From: Gammaproteobacteria bacterium
GTDB lineage: Bacteria > Pseudomonadota > Gammaproteobacteria > Xanthomonadales > Rhodanobacteraceae
Assembly: GCA_021325195.1 (NCBI GenBank)
Contig: JAJPHQ010000037.1
Location: 62,001 to 126,000, forward strand
DNA length: 64,000 bases
Direction of reading: 5' to 3'
Shown here one piece after another: positions 8,250 to 16,447 of this stretch (positions within the stretch are counted from its first letter, which is position 1; every line of letters starts with the position of its first letter). The translations under genes and the position numbers were made by a program. Below the pieces are notes generated by a model. The model searched no databases. It was not told the origin of the DNA and saw only the letters and a list, made by a program, of their open reading frames with translations.

Positions 8250-9419
8250 TCAGCGCGGCACGCGGTAACCGCCCGGCACGCCGTGCGGCGACAGGGTGAG
8301 CTGCCACAACTGGTCACGGCGGGTGCGGAAGGTCGCCGCGGAACCCGAGAGGTAATAGCGCCACATCCGGCGGAAGCGTTCGTCGTAGCGCGGGTTCCTG
8401 GAGAGTTCCGGCCACGCGGCGTCGAAGTTGGCGCGCCACGCCATCAGCGTCTTGTCGTAGTCGGCGCCGAAGTTGTGCCAGTCCTCGACCACGAACAGGT
8501 TTTCCAGCGCGGGGGTGACCTGCGAGGCGGCCGGCACCATCGAGTTCGGGAAAATGTATTTCTCGATCCACGGATCGGGCCGCGACGGCGTCGAGTTCAC
8601 GCCGATGCAATGCAGCACCGACAGCCCATCGTCCTTCAGGCAGCGCCGGCACACCTCGAAATATGTCCGGTAGTTCTTCCAGCCCACGTGTTCGAACATC
8701 CCGATCGAGAACACCGCGTCGAATTTCTCGTCGAGCTCGCGGTAATCCTGCAGGCGGATTTCGATCGGCAGCCCCTTGCACAACTCGCGTGCAAACTGCG
8801 CCTGCCGTTCGGAGACCGTGACGCCCACGCCCGACACCCCGTACTTTTCGGCGGCGTATTTCAATGCCTCGCCCCAGCCGCAGCCGATGTCCAGCACGCG
8901 CATGCCCGGTTCCAGCCGCAGCTTGCGGCAGACCAGGTCCAGCTTGGCTTCCTGCGCGTCGTCCAGGTTGGCCGCGTCCTTCCAGTAGCCGCAGGAATAC
9001 ACCAGCCGCTTGCCCAGCATCGCGGTGAACAGATCATTGCCGATGTCGTAGTGCGCCTTGCCGATCTTGAACGCCTTGCGGCCGCGCTGCAGGTTCAGGA
9101 ACCGCGCGCGCAGGTGCGCGCGCAGCGCATCGAAATCGCGCAAGTGCTCGTCGAGGTGCGCGCCCAGCACGTGGAAGAAGAAGCCGTCCAGATCCTGGGC
9201 GTCCCACCAGCCGTCCATGTACGCTTCACCCAGCCCCAGCGAGCCGTGTGCGAAGGCGCGCGCGAACACGCGCTCGTCGTGCACCCGGATGTCCCACGGC
9301 CGATCGCCGTCGATCCTGACGTCCGCGAGATCCAGCAGCGCCTGCGCCTTCTCGCGCAGGTGGCGGTCGTGCCGGGAAACGGGTACGGCGGCAGCCGAGC
9401 GGGTGGACACATCGTTCAT
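8250..9419 (-). CDS. cfa: cyclopropane-fatty-acyl-phospholipid synthase
   Basis: A 389-residue SAM-dependent enzyme that adds a methylene bridge to unsaturated acyl chains of membrane phospholipids. The CFA motifs are complete: an N-terminal lipid-binding part with SLGLGEAYMDGWWD, then HYDIGNDLFTAMLG, YSCGYWKDA, the SAM site VLDIGCGWGEALKYAAEKYG, and SIGMFEHVGWKNY with the active-site Glu and His region, then EKYIFPNSMVPAASQ. The ATG at 9419 overlaps the preceding MFS stop by 4 nt (ATGA). It is the last gene of a coupled operon that starts at the fluoride riboswitch, so it may be induced by fluoride. Confidence 0.95.
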   Translation of the reverse strand: MNDVSTRSAAAVPVSRHDRHLREKAQALLDLADVRIDGDRPWDIRVHDERVFARAFAHGSLGLGEAYMDGWWDAQDLDGFFFHVLGAHLDEHLRDFDALRAHLRARFLNLQRGRKAFKIGKAHYDIGNDLFTAMLGKRLVYSCGYWKDAANLDDAQEAKLDLVCRKLRLEPGMRVLDIGCGWGEALKYAAEKYGVSGVGVTVSERQAQFARELCKGLPIEIRLQDYRELDEKFDAVFSIGMFEHVGWKNYRTYFEVCRRCLKDDGLSVLHCIGVNSTPSRPDPWIEKYIFPNSMVPAASQVTPALENLFVVEDWHNFGADYDKTLMAWRANFDAAWPELSRNPRYDERFRRMWRYYLSGSAATFRTRRDQLWQLTLSPHGVPGGYRVPR

Positions 9420-10633
9420 GGTGTCGTCCTGGCCTGGGTACGCAGACTCCACAACAGCGGACACGCGGCGAGCTGCAGCACCAGCGCCGCGATCACCGCA
9501 TACAGCGGCCTTACATCGTACAACACGCCGAGCAGCCAGCTTCCCAGAAACCACGCCAGCCCGTAGATCGCGTTGAAGACGCCCATCACGGTGGCGCGCC
9601 GGTCCCGGGGGATCCGCTGCGCCACCGCCGCGCGCAGCAGCGAGTCGTGCGCGCCGAAGCCCGCGCCCCACAAGGCCATGCCGGCGACCGCCGCCCACGC
9701 GCCGCCGAGGAACACCAGCGGCGCGTACAGCGCCGGCACGACGGTGGTCCACAGCAACACCGACAGGCCGCGCCGGTCGAATGCCTTGCCGAGCACCAGC
9801 GCGGCCAGCCCGCCGGCGAGGCTGGCCAGCGCATACAGCACCGGCACCGCATCGCCCGCGACCACGTGGTCCCTGGCGAAATGGAACGCGATCAGCGCGA
9901 AGTCGGCATAACCGGCCGCGATCAGCGCGGTCGCGGCCAGGAAGATTTTCAGGTCGCGCAGCGCTCGCGCATCGCCCGGATGCGGCGGAGCGGCGCCGGT
10001 GTCGAGATCCTGCGGCTGCGGAAAGCGGATACGCGCGACCAGCAGCACCGCCAGCGCGCACAGCGCCGGCAACAGCAGCCACGCGAAGGCATGCCGGTAG
10101 CCGCCGTGCAGGAACAGTACCAGCGCCGCGATCAACGGACCCAGCACCGCGCCGGTCGAATCCAGTGCCTCGTGCAGGCCGAAGGCCCAGCCGGCGCCGC
10201 CCATGTCTTTCGCCGCGTGCGCCAGCAGCGCGTCGCGCGCCGGCGTGCGCAGCGCCTTGCCGCAGCGTTCCAGGATAATCAAGGCCGCCGCCGCCGGCCA
10301 GTTGCCGGCCAGCGCCAATGCCGGCACCGCGAGCAGGTTGATCGCGTAGCCCGTGATCGTGATCGCCCAGTAGCGGTGCGTCCGGTCGGCCAGCAGTCCG
10401 GTGAACAGGCGCAGCACGTAGCCCAGCAGTTCGCCGCCGCCCGCGACCACCGCGACGATGGCACCCGTCGCGCCCAGCGTGCCGAGGAACGGGCCGGTGA
10501 TCGAACGCGAACCCTCGTAGGTCATGTCGGCGAACAGGCTGACGATGCCGATCAGGACGACGAACGTGAGCGCGCGGCGTGCGGGGGATCGCGCGGGCGC
10601 TGTTGCCGGTGGAGACGCGCTGCCGGATGCCAT
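9416..10633 (-). CDS. MFS transporter
   Basis: A 405-residue major facilitator with about 12 hydrophobic segments. The loop between helices 2 and 3 has the MFS-like LLADRTHRYW pattern, preceded by ADMTYEGSRSITGPFLGTLG, which is typical of the drug/sugar efflux-like group with an ADMTYE signature. A central loop (about residues 190-215) separates the two halves. The start overlaps the stop of the DUF190 gene by one base (TGATG), and its stop overlaps cfa by four, so it is translationally coupled in the fluoride operon. The substrate is unknown; export of a toxic solute linked to fluoride or membrane stress is only a guess from context. Confidence 0.88.
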   Translation of the reverse strand: MASGSASPPATAPARSPARRALTFVVLIGIVSLFADMTYEGSRSITGPFLGTLGATGAIVAVVAGGGELLGYVLRLFTGLLADRTHRYWAITITGYAINLLAVPALALAGNWPAAAALIILERCGKALRTPARDALLAHAAKDMGGAGWAFGLHEALDSTGAVLGPLIAALVLFLHGGYRHAFAWLLLPALCALAVLLVARIRFPQPQDLDTGAAPPHPGDARALRDLKIFLAATALIAAGYADFALIAFHFARDHVVAGDAVPVLYALASLAGGLAALVLGKAFDRRGLSVLLWTTVVPALYAPLVFLGGAWAAVAGMALWGAGFGAHDSLLRAAVAQRIPRDRRATVMGVFNAIYGLAWFLGSWLLGVLYDVRPLYAVIAALVLQLAACPLLWSLRTQARTTP

Positions 10634-10986
10634 CAGTGCGATTCACCGCCCAATACGCCGAACTCGGCAGGCAAGATCGCGTAGAAGATCTCGAGGTGTT
10701 CCTCGCGGACCCGTTGCAGCATCCGATCGGCTTCCGCGCGCGTCACCACGAAGTCCACCCGCACGGTTTCCTGCCCGGCCAGTTCCAGAAAATGCGCCTC
10801 GTGCAGCACGCCATGGCGGCCGAAGCCGGCGATCGAGCGGAACGCGGTGCCGCCGTGCAGGCCGAGCTTCCTCGCCTCGCCCAGCAGCCAGTCGTACAGC
10901 AGGATGCCGTGGTGACGGCGGTTCTCGTGCACGAAAAAGCGCAGGTACACGCCTTGCGTGGGCGTTTCGCGGACGGGCTCGTTCAT
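10633..10986 (-). CDS. DUF190 family protein
   Basis: A 117-residue DUF190 protein (PII-like fold). The family pattern is visible: YLRFFVHENRRHHGILLYDW, GLHGGTAFRSIAGFGRHG and FLELAGQETVRVDFVVTRAE. DUF190 genes are often found next to crcB/fluC, and here the start overlaps the crcB stop by ATGA (10983-10986). Its role is not established; a regulatory or sensory role for the fluoride channel is a plausible inference. I start at the ATG at 10986 because the longer frame would run into crcB. Confidence 0.9.
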   Translation of the reverse strand: MNEPVRETPTQGVYLRFFVHENRRHHGILLYDWLLGEARKLGLHGGTAFRSIAGFGRHGVLHEAHFLELAGQETVRVDFVVTRAEADRMLQRVREEHLEIFYAILPAEFGVLGGESH

Positions 10987-11390
10987 GCCACGTTCCTCAG
11001 CAGGGCGTGCGTCAGCGCGAAACCGAGCAGGGTCATGCCCAGCGAGCCAACGAGGTGCAGGCCGATCAAGGCCAGCGACCACGCGTATTCCTGGCGCAGC
11101 CACAGCGTCACGGTTTCGCCGGAGAAGGTCGAAAAGGTGGTGAGGCCGCCCAGGAATCCCGTGGTGATGAACAGCCGCGTTTCGGGCGAGAGCGCCTGGA
11201 ACTGCGCGAACGCGCCCAGCACCAGGCCCATGATCAGGCCGCCCAGCAGGTTGGCGGCCAGCGTGCCCAGGGGAATCGTCGGAAAGACTGGGTTGAACCA
11301 CAACCCGAAAAGGTAACGGAGGCAGGCGCCAAGGAAGGCGCCGCAACCGGTGGCAAGCAGGGCATAGAGCGTGGCCATGTGATTCTTCAT
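10983..11390 (-). CDS. crcB: fluoride ion channel FluC/CrcB
   Basis: A 135-residue small membrane protein with four transmembrane segments. FluC proteins form dual-topology dimers that let fluoride leave the cytoplasm. The signature GFLGGLTTFSTFSGE near residues 72-87 is intact, and GAFLGACLRYLFGLW and LGTLAANLLGGLIMG are typical. It is directly downstream of a fluoride riboswitch, which supports the identity strongly. Two starts are possible (ATG at 11390 or at 11378). The first lies within the long-range helix of the expression platform, which favours it as the regulated start. Confidence 0.96.
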   Translation of the reverse strand: MKNHMATLYALLATGCGAFLGACLRYLFGLWFNPVFPTIPLGTLAANLLGGLIMGLVLGAFAQFQALSPETRLFITTGFLGGLTTFSTFSGETVTLWLRQEYAWSLALIGLHLVGSLGMTLLGFALTHALLRNVA

Positions 11391-11468
11391 CCCGTGTGGT
11401 GGGCGGGAATCACGCGCGTCGGCCGCTCGTCATGCCTCAGGCGATGCCTTCACACGGGATGTCCCGTG
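11388..11468 (-). promoter_or_regulatory. expression platform of fluoride riboswitch with competing helices
   Basis: On the mRNA strand CATCCCGTGTG (11461 to 11451) can pair perfectly over 11 bp with CACACGGGATG (11398 to 11388), which holds the crcB ribosome-site region and its start codon. The same strand can instead pair with CACGGGA at 11468 to 11462 in a tight hairpin, or with CACGGGA at 11521 to 11515 at the 5' edge of the aptamer. There is no T-run, so control of translation initiation is more likely than termination. Which pairing goes with bound fluoride is inference. Confidence 0.7.
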
Positions 11469-12051
11469 GAGCAGGCATCATCAGCCTCGCGGCGGTTCGG
11501 GGAGGCATGCCATCTCCCGTGCGCTGTCCGCGCATGGTAGCGCGGTGCGGCGCGGTTCCGTCAAGCGCGGGCGCGAGCAATCCGCGCGCCGCAAGGAACG
11601 CGCGCGCATCTTCGGCGTCGCGTTCGAACCACGCACGCGCCGAGCCCAGCCGGAACGAGTAACCCCAGGCATCCATGTCGGCCAGTGCACGCTCGCGGCC
11701 GAAGCCGGGCAATTCATCGGCCAGCACGATCTGCAGATAGCAGGCGGCGTCTTCCTCTTCGAGCGAATCGCTGGCGTCGGTGTGGATGGACGCGCGCCGC
11801 GCGGGATCGGCGACGAGCAGATGACAGGCCTCGTGCAGCAGCGAGTGCAGGGGTGTGTCGGCGCGCGCATGCACGCTGCACCCGATCACGCCGGCCTCGG
11901 GTTCACCCCAGTAGCTGCCGGGGATGGGCGCGCCGTCGGCCACGCGGACCAGCCGCAAGCCGTGGCGATCGAGCAGAGACGCGGCCGCCTCGAAACCGAC
12001 ATCGGACACCCGCAGGACGCCGCCGGCCGCGCCGGCGTGGCGATGGCTCAC
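11437..12051 (-). CDS. HExxH motif protein of unknown function, 3' end overlapping the riboswitch
   Basis: A 204-residue protein read from a GTG at 12051 that overlaps the stop of the upstream acetyltransferase by GTGA. A zinc-protease-like HEACH motif is at residues 73-77 (TPLHSLLHEACHLLV), followed by an acidic stretch DASDSLEEEDAACYLQ and DELPGFGRERALADMDAWGY. This fits a soluble metal-binding or minigluzincin-like protein; no named family is recognised. After about residue 165 the sequence becomes low-complexity and residues about 178-194 are encoded by the fluoride aptamer itself, so the last 40 residues are probably a poorly conserved read-through tail. There is no in-frame stop before 11437. 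Confidence 0.65.
   Translation of the reverse strand: MSHRHAGAAGGVLRVSDVGFEAAASLLDRHGLRLVRVADGAPIPGSYWGEPEAGVIGCSVHARADTPLHSLLHEACHLLVADPARRASIHTDASDSLEEEDAACYLQIVLADELPGFGRERALADMDAWGYSFRLGSARAWFERDAEDARAFLAARGLLAPALDGTAPHRATMRGQRTGDGMPPRTAARLMMPAPRDIPCEGIA
11468..11519 (-). ncRNA. fluoride riboswitch aptamer (crcB motif)
   Basis: Read on the minus strand the aptamer starts GGGAGATGGCATGCCTCCC: a stem GGGAG/CTCCC with loop ATGGCATGC. It continues CGAACC, then GCC-GCGA-GGC as the second stem, then TGATGATGCCTGCT. The loop GGCAT is complementary to ATGCC in the 3' segment, which is the pseudoknot of the crcB motif, and the TGATG segment is the conserved 3' element. Its position about 80 bp upstream of crcB agrees. 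The whole aptamer lies within the 3' end of the preceding reading frame (11437-12051). Confidence 0.93.
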
Positions 12052-12659
12052 AGGCCGGCCGCCGCGCGCCGGGCCGGCACCGGTTCGGGGCGTACGCGCC
12101 CGGCCAGCCACGGCACCGGCGGCAGCGTGTCGCCGTAGGTGTCGCGCACGAACGGATAGCTGCAAAGATCCTTGAGCAGCAGGCTGACCCGGCGGCCGGA
12201 TTCCGGCATCACCTGCTGGCCCACTTCGCGGAAGCCGAAGGTGCCGTGAAACAGCACCGAGATGTCGTCGCGCGGCTCCAGAAACACCTCGCACGCGAGT
12301 TGCGGCGAGCGCACCTCGGCATAGCTTTGCACGTCGCAATACAGCAGCCGGCCCAGACCGTGCCGGCGGTGCAGGTCACCGACCACCACCCGGTCGATGT
12401 AGACGAAGCGTTCGCAGTGTTCGCGGAACCAGCGGAAGTTGGAGCTGGTGTGCTCGCTGCCGTCGCGCAGGGCGACCAGAAAACCCGCGAGGTGACCGTC
12501 CGCCTCGGCCACCTTGAAATAATCGGCGTGCCGGTACAGCCGTCCAAGCTGGCCGGCGTCCATCGGCAGGATCGATTCGCCGGCCGCGTTGTTGAGCGCG
12601 AGTACGGCGCCGAGGTCGCTTTCGCGCACGTCGCGGAGGGTGATGGACGAGGACGTCAT
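12048..12659 (-). CDS. GNAT family N-acetyltransferase
   Basis: A 203-residue acetyltransferase of the GNAT fold. It begins SSITLRDVRESDLGAVLALNN, which is the beta1-alpha1 region, and has the acetyl-CoA binding segment around VVVGDLHRRHGLGRLLYCDV (the R/Q-x-x-G-x-G/A motif appears as RRHGLG). EVFLEPRDDISVLFHGTFGF in the C-terminal half is typical of the COG3818-like group. I start at the ATG at 12659; the frame is open further upstream without good support. It overlaps the downstream HExxH gene by GTGA. The acetylated substrate is unknown. Confidence 0.85.
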   Translation of the reverse strand: MTSSSITLRDVRESDLGAVLALNNAAGESILPMDAGQLGRLYRHADYFKVAEADGHLAGFLVALRDGSEHTSSNFRWFREHCERFVYIDRVVVGDLHRRHGLGRLLYCDVQSYAEVRSPQLACEVFLEPRDDISVLFHGTFGFREVGQQVMPESGRRVSLLLKDLCSYPFVRDTYGDTLPPVPWLAGRVRPEPVPARRAAAGL

Positions 12660-12819
12660 GTCGGATGGCCGTTCCGGTTGCGTGCCGGGTCCCGCGGGGA
12701 CCCGGCCGTTCATTATCGCACGAGCCGATGCAGGGGTCGTGCCGCAGACCCGGTTGTGATCGCCGGCAGGCCGCAAAGTTCGCCGCGCCGGGGTTGCCGC
12801 CCTGCGCTATGATCGGCCG

Positions 12820-14022
12820 GTGGCGCGCCTTGCCTTCAACCACGTTTCCCTGCTGCGTTATGCGGGCCTGTTCACGTATGCCTGCGTGGGCGTGCCACTG
12901 GTCAGCCGCGACTGGATGCAGGCCGACCTCGGCGAGGCGACGCAGGTGCACCTGACCCGTGCGCTGCACGCGCAGAGCCACGAGGACTTGCTGCTGTGGG
13001 CGGTCAGCTACGTGATCTTCGGCGTGGTGTACTGGCTGCTCACGCGCAACCTGGGTTCGCGGCGGCACTGGCTCATGAAGCTGTCCGGGTTGCTGGTGCT
13101 GACCTGTGCGGCGCTGGCGATCGGCTGGTTCAGCGTCAGCGGCCTCGCCGCGCTGCTGTTGATGGTGGTCTGCATGGTCCTGCCGTGGCTGCTGCCGTTG
13201 CCGGCCGGCGTGTTGTGGCTGGTGCTGCAGAACGCCGCGCTGATCCCCGTGTTCGCCTCGTTCCCCAACATGGACATCGGCAAGGCGGCCTTGCAGGCCA
13301 GCCTGTACCTCGGGTTTTCCGCGATCGCGTTCATCACCTCCATGGTGGCGCGCCAGCAGGCCGACGCACGCGAGGACCAGCGTCGGCTCAATTCGGAACT
13401 GCGCGCCACCCGGGCACTGCTGGCCGAATCCAGCCGGATCTCCGAGCGGATGCGGATTGCCCGCGAGCTGCACGACCTGCTCGGGCATCACCTGACCGCG
13501 CTCAGCCTGAACCTGGAGGTGGCCGGACACCTGGTGGTCAATCCAGCGGCGGCCGAGCATGTCGCCAAGGCCCGCGACACCGCAAAGCAGTTGCTGGCGG
13601 ACGTGCGCGAGGTGGTCAGCGAATTGCGCGACGACGACAGCATCGAGCTGACCGATGCCCTGCGCAGCCTGACCGAGGGCGTGCCGGGCCTCACCGTGCA
13701 CCTCGAATTGCCGCAGCGCTTCGCGGTCGAGGACTCGCGCCGCGCGCAGGTGCTGCTGCGCTGCACGCAGGAAATCATCACCAACGCCGTGCGCCACGCC
13801 GAGGCCCGGCACCTGTGGCTGCGCTTCGAGCGCACGCCGCCGGGCATGCTGACCCTGAAGGCGCGCGACGACGGCCACGGCGCCGTCAATCTCAAGCCCG
13901 GCAACGGCTTGAACGGCATGCGCGAGCGCCTGGCCGAAGTGGGCGGCCGGCTGTCGATCAGCACCGGCCGCGATCTGGGTTTCGCGCTGGAGGCTTCATT
14001 CCCGGTCGAAGGTGCGGCATGA
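12820..14022 (+). CDS. DesK-like sensor histidine kinase
   Basis: A 400-residue membrane histidine kinase of the HisKA_3 (NarX/DesK) class. It has about five to six N-terminal transmembrane segments (residues 15-175), a short coiled-coil linker, the phospho-acceptor block RIARELHDLLGHHLTALSL with His218, and a C-terminal HATPase_c domain with the N box EIITNAVRHAEA and a G box KPGNGLNGMRERL. The start is GTG at 12820. The response regulator follows 172 bases later in the same direction. The DesK-like architecture suggests sensing of the membrane state, but the signal cannot be deduced. Confidence 0.92.
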   Translation: MARLAFNHVSLLRYAGLFTYACVGVPLVSRDWMQADLGEATQVHLTRALHAQSHEDLLLWAVSYVIFGVVYWLLTRNLGSRRHWLMKLSGLLVLTCAALAIGWFSVSGLAALLLMVVCMVLPWLLPLPAGVLWLVLQNAALIPVFASFPNMDIGKAALQASLYLGFSAIAFITSMVARQQADAREDQRRLNSELRATRALLAESSRISERMRIARELHDLLGHHLTALSLNLEVAGHLVVNPAAAEHVAKARDTAKQLLADVREVVSELRDDDSIELTDALRSLTEGVPGLTVHLELPQRFAVEDSRRAQVLLRCTQEIITNAVRHAEARHLWLRFERTPPGMLTLKARDDGHGAVNLKPGNGLNGMRERLAEVGGRLSISTGRDLGFALEASFPVEGAA

Positions 14023-14071
14023 TCGCCCCGCAGGGGAACACACTGCCTCGGTTACCGTGTTGCTTGCCGGC

Positions 14072-14108
14072 CCCCACGGGTCGAGGGGGCGAACCCCTCC
14101 GCGTGGGG
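14072..14108. repeat. long nested hairpin between kinase and regulator genes
   Basis: CCCCACG-ggtc-GAGGGG-gcgaa-CCCCTC-cg-CGTGGGG makes two nested perfect stems (7 and 6 bp) with a GCGAA loop. It lies in the 172-bp gap between the histidine kinase and response regulator genes. It could stabilise or attenuate the mRNA between the two genes. Confidence 0.5.
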
Positions 14109-14194
14109 CGCGGACGGCTCGGGGGTCGCGGGAGAGCGCGGATGCAAGCGAAGCGTGACGGCGGCACGTGCCTTGGGCATTTCGAGGGCGGCGA

Positions 14195-14836
14195 ATGATT
14201 TCAGTATGCCTCGTCGATGACCAGACGCTGGTCAGGCAGGGAATCCGTTCGCTGCTGGAGCTGTCACCCGAGATCGAGGTGGTGGCCGAGTGCACCGACG
14301 GCGCCTCGGCGCTGGAGGTCATTCCGCAGGTCAAGCCCGACGTGGTGCTGCTGGACATGCGGATGCCCGGCAAGAGCGGGCTGGACGTGCTCAACGCCTT
14401 CGCCGCGCGCGGGCGCGTGCCGCCGACGATCATCCTCACCACCTTCGACGACGATCAGCTGGTGCTGGCGGGCCTCAAGGCCGGCGCGCGCGGCTATCTG
14501 CTGAAGGACGTGTCGCTGGAACAGCTGGTGGAGGCGGTGCGCACGGTCGCGGCTGGCGGCTCGCTGATCGCGCCGATGGTGACGCAGCGCCTGCTGGCGG
14601 GCGTGGGCCGGATGCAGAACCAGTTCACCAGCCTGGAACAGCCCGATCCGCTGACCGAGCGCGAGACCGAGATCCTGCGCCTGATGTCGGGCGGCTACAG
14701 CAACAAGGAAATCGCCAACTCGCTGGGCGTGGCCGAGGGCACGGTGAAGAACCACGTGTCCAACATCCTTTCCAAGCTGGGCGTGCGCGACCGGACGCGG
14801 GCGGTGTTGAAGGCGCTGGAGCTGGGCATCGTGTGA
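14195..14836 (+). CDS. NarL/FixJ-family response regulator
   Basis: A 213-residue response regulator with receiver domain (residues 1-120) and LuxR-type helix-turn-helix (about 148-210). The acidic pocket is in CLVDDQ, the phosphorylated residue is Asp54 in VVLLDMRMPGKSG, and Lys in YLLKDVS completes the site. The DNA-binding part reads LTERETEILRLMSGGYSNKE and VAEGTVKNHVSNILSKLGV. I start at the ATG at 14195 because GAGGG lies upstream and the protein begins directly at the receiver. It is the partner of the kinase at 12820-14022. Confidence 0.94.
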   Translation: MISVCLVDDQTLVRQGIRSLLELSPEIEVVAECTDGASALEVIPQVKPDVVLLDMRMPGKSGLDVLNAFAARGRVPPTIILTTFDDDQLVLAGLKAGARGYLLKDVSLEQLVEAVRTVAAGGSLIAPMVTQRLLAGVGRMQNQFTSLEQPDPLTERETEILRLMSGGYSNKEIANSLGVAEGTVKNHVSNILSKLGVRDRTRAVLKALELGIV

Positions 14837-15014
14837 TGCATGCAAGGGCCTTCCGGCCGGCGCGGCGCGGCGCGGCGCAGGGCGGGGGTGATAGCGCGAA
14901 AGCCGTGAAGCAAGTACCATCCGCCGCTTGGCGCTGCGCCTTGACGTGTGGTCGGCGGCCCGCCCGGCGACCGCGAATACTGGCAACCCGAACAAATCGT
15001 CCGGAGATCCACGC
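14837..15014. other. intergenic, GGCGC short tandem repeats
   Basis: This 178-bp gap contains about four CGCGG/GGCGC units near 14858-14877. I see no gene. CCGGAG at 15001-15006 is the ribosome site of the next gene. Confidence 0.4.
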
Positions 15015-16433
15015 ATGACCCGTGTGCTTGAATTCGTTGTGGCCGTGATCATGGTGTTCATTCTTGCCGTGATCGTCGGCCTGTTCCTGCCCAGCCACGG
15101 TCACATCGAGCGCACGATCGACATCAGCCACAACCCCCGCCACATCTACGACATCCTCAACAATTTCCGGCGCTTCCCGGATTACGCGGGCCCGGTGTTC
15201 CAGGCCGAGGATCCGCAGGTCAAGTTCAGCCTTTCCGGCCCTGCCTACGGCCCCGGCGCGAAGATCAGCTGGACCGGCAACGAGGCGGTCGGCAACGGCA
15301 CGCTGACCAACGAATCCGGCAACTTCGACATCACCGGCAACGGCAAGGTGGTGTGGGACCTGCAGAACGACTGGCACGGCACCGACAAGGTGTTCACGCT
15401 CCAGATCGAGCCACGCAACAACCAGCGCCTCAGCCACGTCACCTGGTCGTACGACGTCGATTACGGCTGGAACCTGATCGACCGCTATTCGCAGCTCTGG
15501 ATCCACGGCGATCCCGCCACCCTGATCAACTACAGCCTCAATGGCCTGCAGAACCTGCTGGCCTCGATCCCCAACGTCGATTACAGCAAGGTGCCGATGC
15601 GGCTGGTGCAGACGCAGCCGGTGCCGGTGCTGCTGGTCTCGACCCAGGCGCCGCGCACGCTGGACGACGTGGACGCCGCCACCGACGCGGCGATGAAGCA
15701 GATCCGCCAGGCGATGGACAAGCTGGGCGTGAAGGCGGCCGGTCCGCGCACCGTGATCACCACCGAGTACGGCGACCAGAACTACATCTTCGACGTCGCG
15801 GTGCCGATCGACACCACCACGCTGACGGTCAACGGCCAGAGCTACGACCTGACCAAGCTGCCGCCGCCGCCCACCGCCGCGCAACAACTGGCCGCCGCGT
15901 CCTCCGCGCCCGCGTCCTCGTCGTCGGCCGCGCCGGCATCGGGGGCCAGCGCCGGCGCACCGGCGTCCGGCTCCTCGGCCGGGGCACCGCCGCAGCCGGG
16001 CAGCCTGGACAAGAAGAACCAGTTGGTCGTCGATGCCAGCGTGCGGGCAGTGATGCTGCCGGGCGGCGAGGCGCTCGAAAGCGAATGGACGGGCAGCCCG
16101 GCCGGGCTGCCGCTGCTGCGCCTCGACCTCAAGGCCTACGCCGAAACCCACGGCTACAAGTACAACGACACCGCCGACCGCATCTATGACCAGCTGGTCT
16201 CGCTGCCCAAGGCACCGTACGACCAGCAGTCGTGGCGGGTGTTCCTGCCGGTGCAGAATGCGCCGGCGCAGACGCCGGAACAGGCGGCCGGACGCGTGCC
16301 GCCGCTGGCTCCCCTGAACCCCGCGATCTGGACCGCCAGCGCGGCGCCGCCGTCCAGCTCTTCCGCGGGGCAGAAGCCGGAAGCGGGCAAGAAGAAACCC
16401 GAAGCGCACAAGGCCAGACACAGGCACCGCTGA
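15015..16433 (+). CDS. SRPBCC/polyketide cyclase-like membrane-anchored protein
   Basis: A 472-residue protein with a single N-terminal transmembrane segment (about residues 5-27), then a START/SRPBCC-like lipid-binding domain (about 35-185: HIERTIDISHNPRHIYDILN, FRRFPDYAGPVFQAED, DVDYGWNLIDRYSQLWI). A second region of similar strand content (about 190-280) follows, then a Ser/Ala/Pro/Gly linker (about 290-330) and a further domain, ending in a Lys/Arg/His-rich tail. Family members bind hydrophobic ligands, but the role here is unknown. CCGGAG precedes the ATG and a clear intrinsic terminator follows the stop, so it is a single-gene transcript. Confidence 0.8.
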   Translation: MTRVLEFVVAVIMVFILAVIVGLFLPSHGHIERTIDISHNPRHIYDILNNFRRFPDYAGPVFQAEDPQVKFSLSGPAYGPGAKISWTGNEAVGNGTLTNESGNFDITGNGKVVWDLQNDWHGTDKVFTLQIEPRNNQRLSHVTWSYDVDYGWNLIDRYSQLWIHGDPATLINYSLNGLQNLLASIPNVDYSKVPMRLVQTQPVPVLLVSTQAPRTLDDVDAATDAAMKQIRQAMDKLGVKAAGPRTVITTEYGDQNYIFDVAVPIDTTTLTVNGQSYDLTKLPPPPTAAQQLAAASSAPASSSSAAPASGASAGAPASGSSAGAPPQPGSLDKKNQLVVDASVRAVMLPGGEALESEWTGSPAGLPLLRLDLKAYAETHGYKYNDTADRIYDQLVSLPKAPYDQQSWRVFLPVQNAPAQTPEQAAGRVPPLAPLNPAIWTASAAPPSSSSAGQKPEAGKKKPEAHKARHRHR

Positions 16434-16447
16434 ACGCCGGCACGATC

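Noticed and set aside
8250-10646. One 798-residue protein covering cfa and the MFS region
   Set aside because: Only the part after 9419 (minus strand) resembles a protein family; the rest is a shadow of the MFS gene, which has its own start and a 4-nt overlap with cfa.
11453-11468. Intrinsic terminator after the fluoride aptamer
   Set aside because: The CACGGGA/TCCCGTG stem is not followed by a T-run on the transcribed strand, so translational control fits better.
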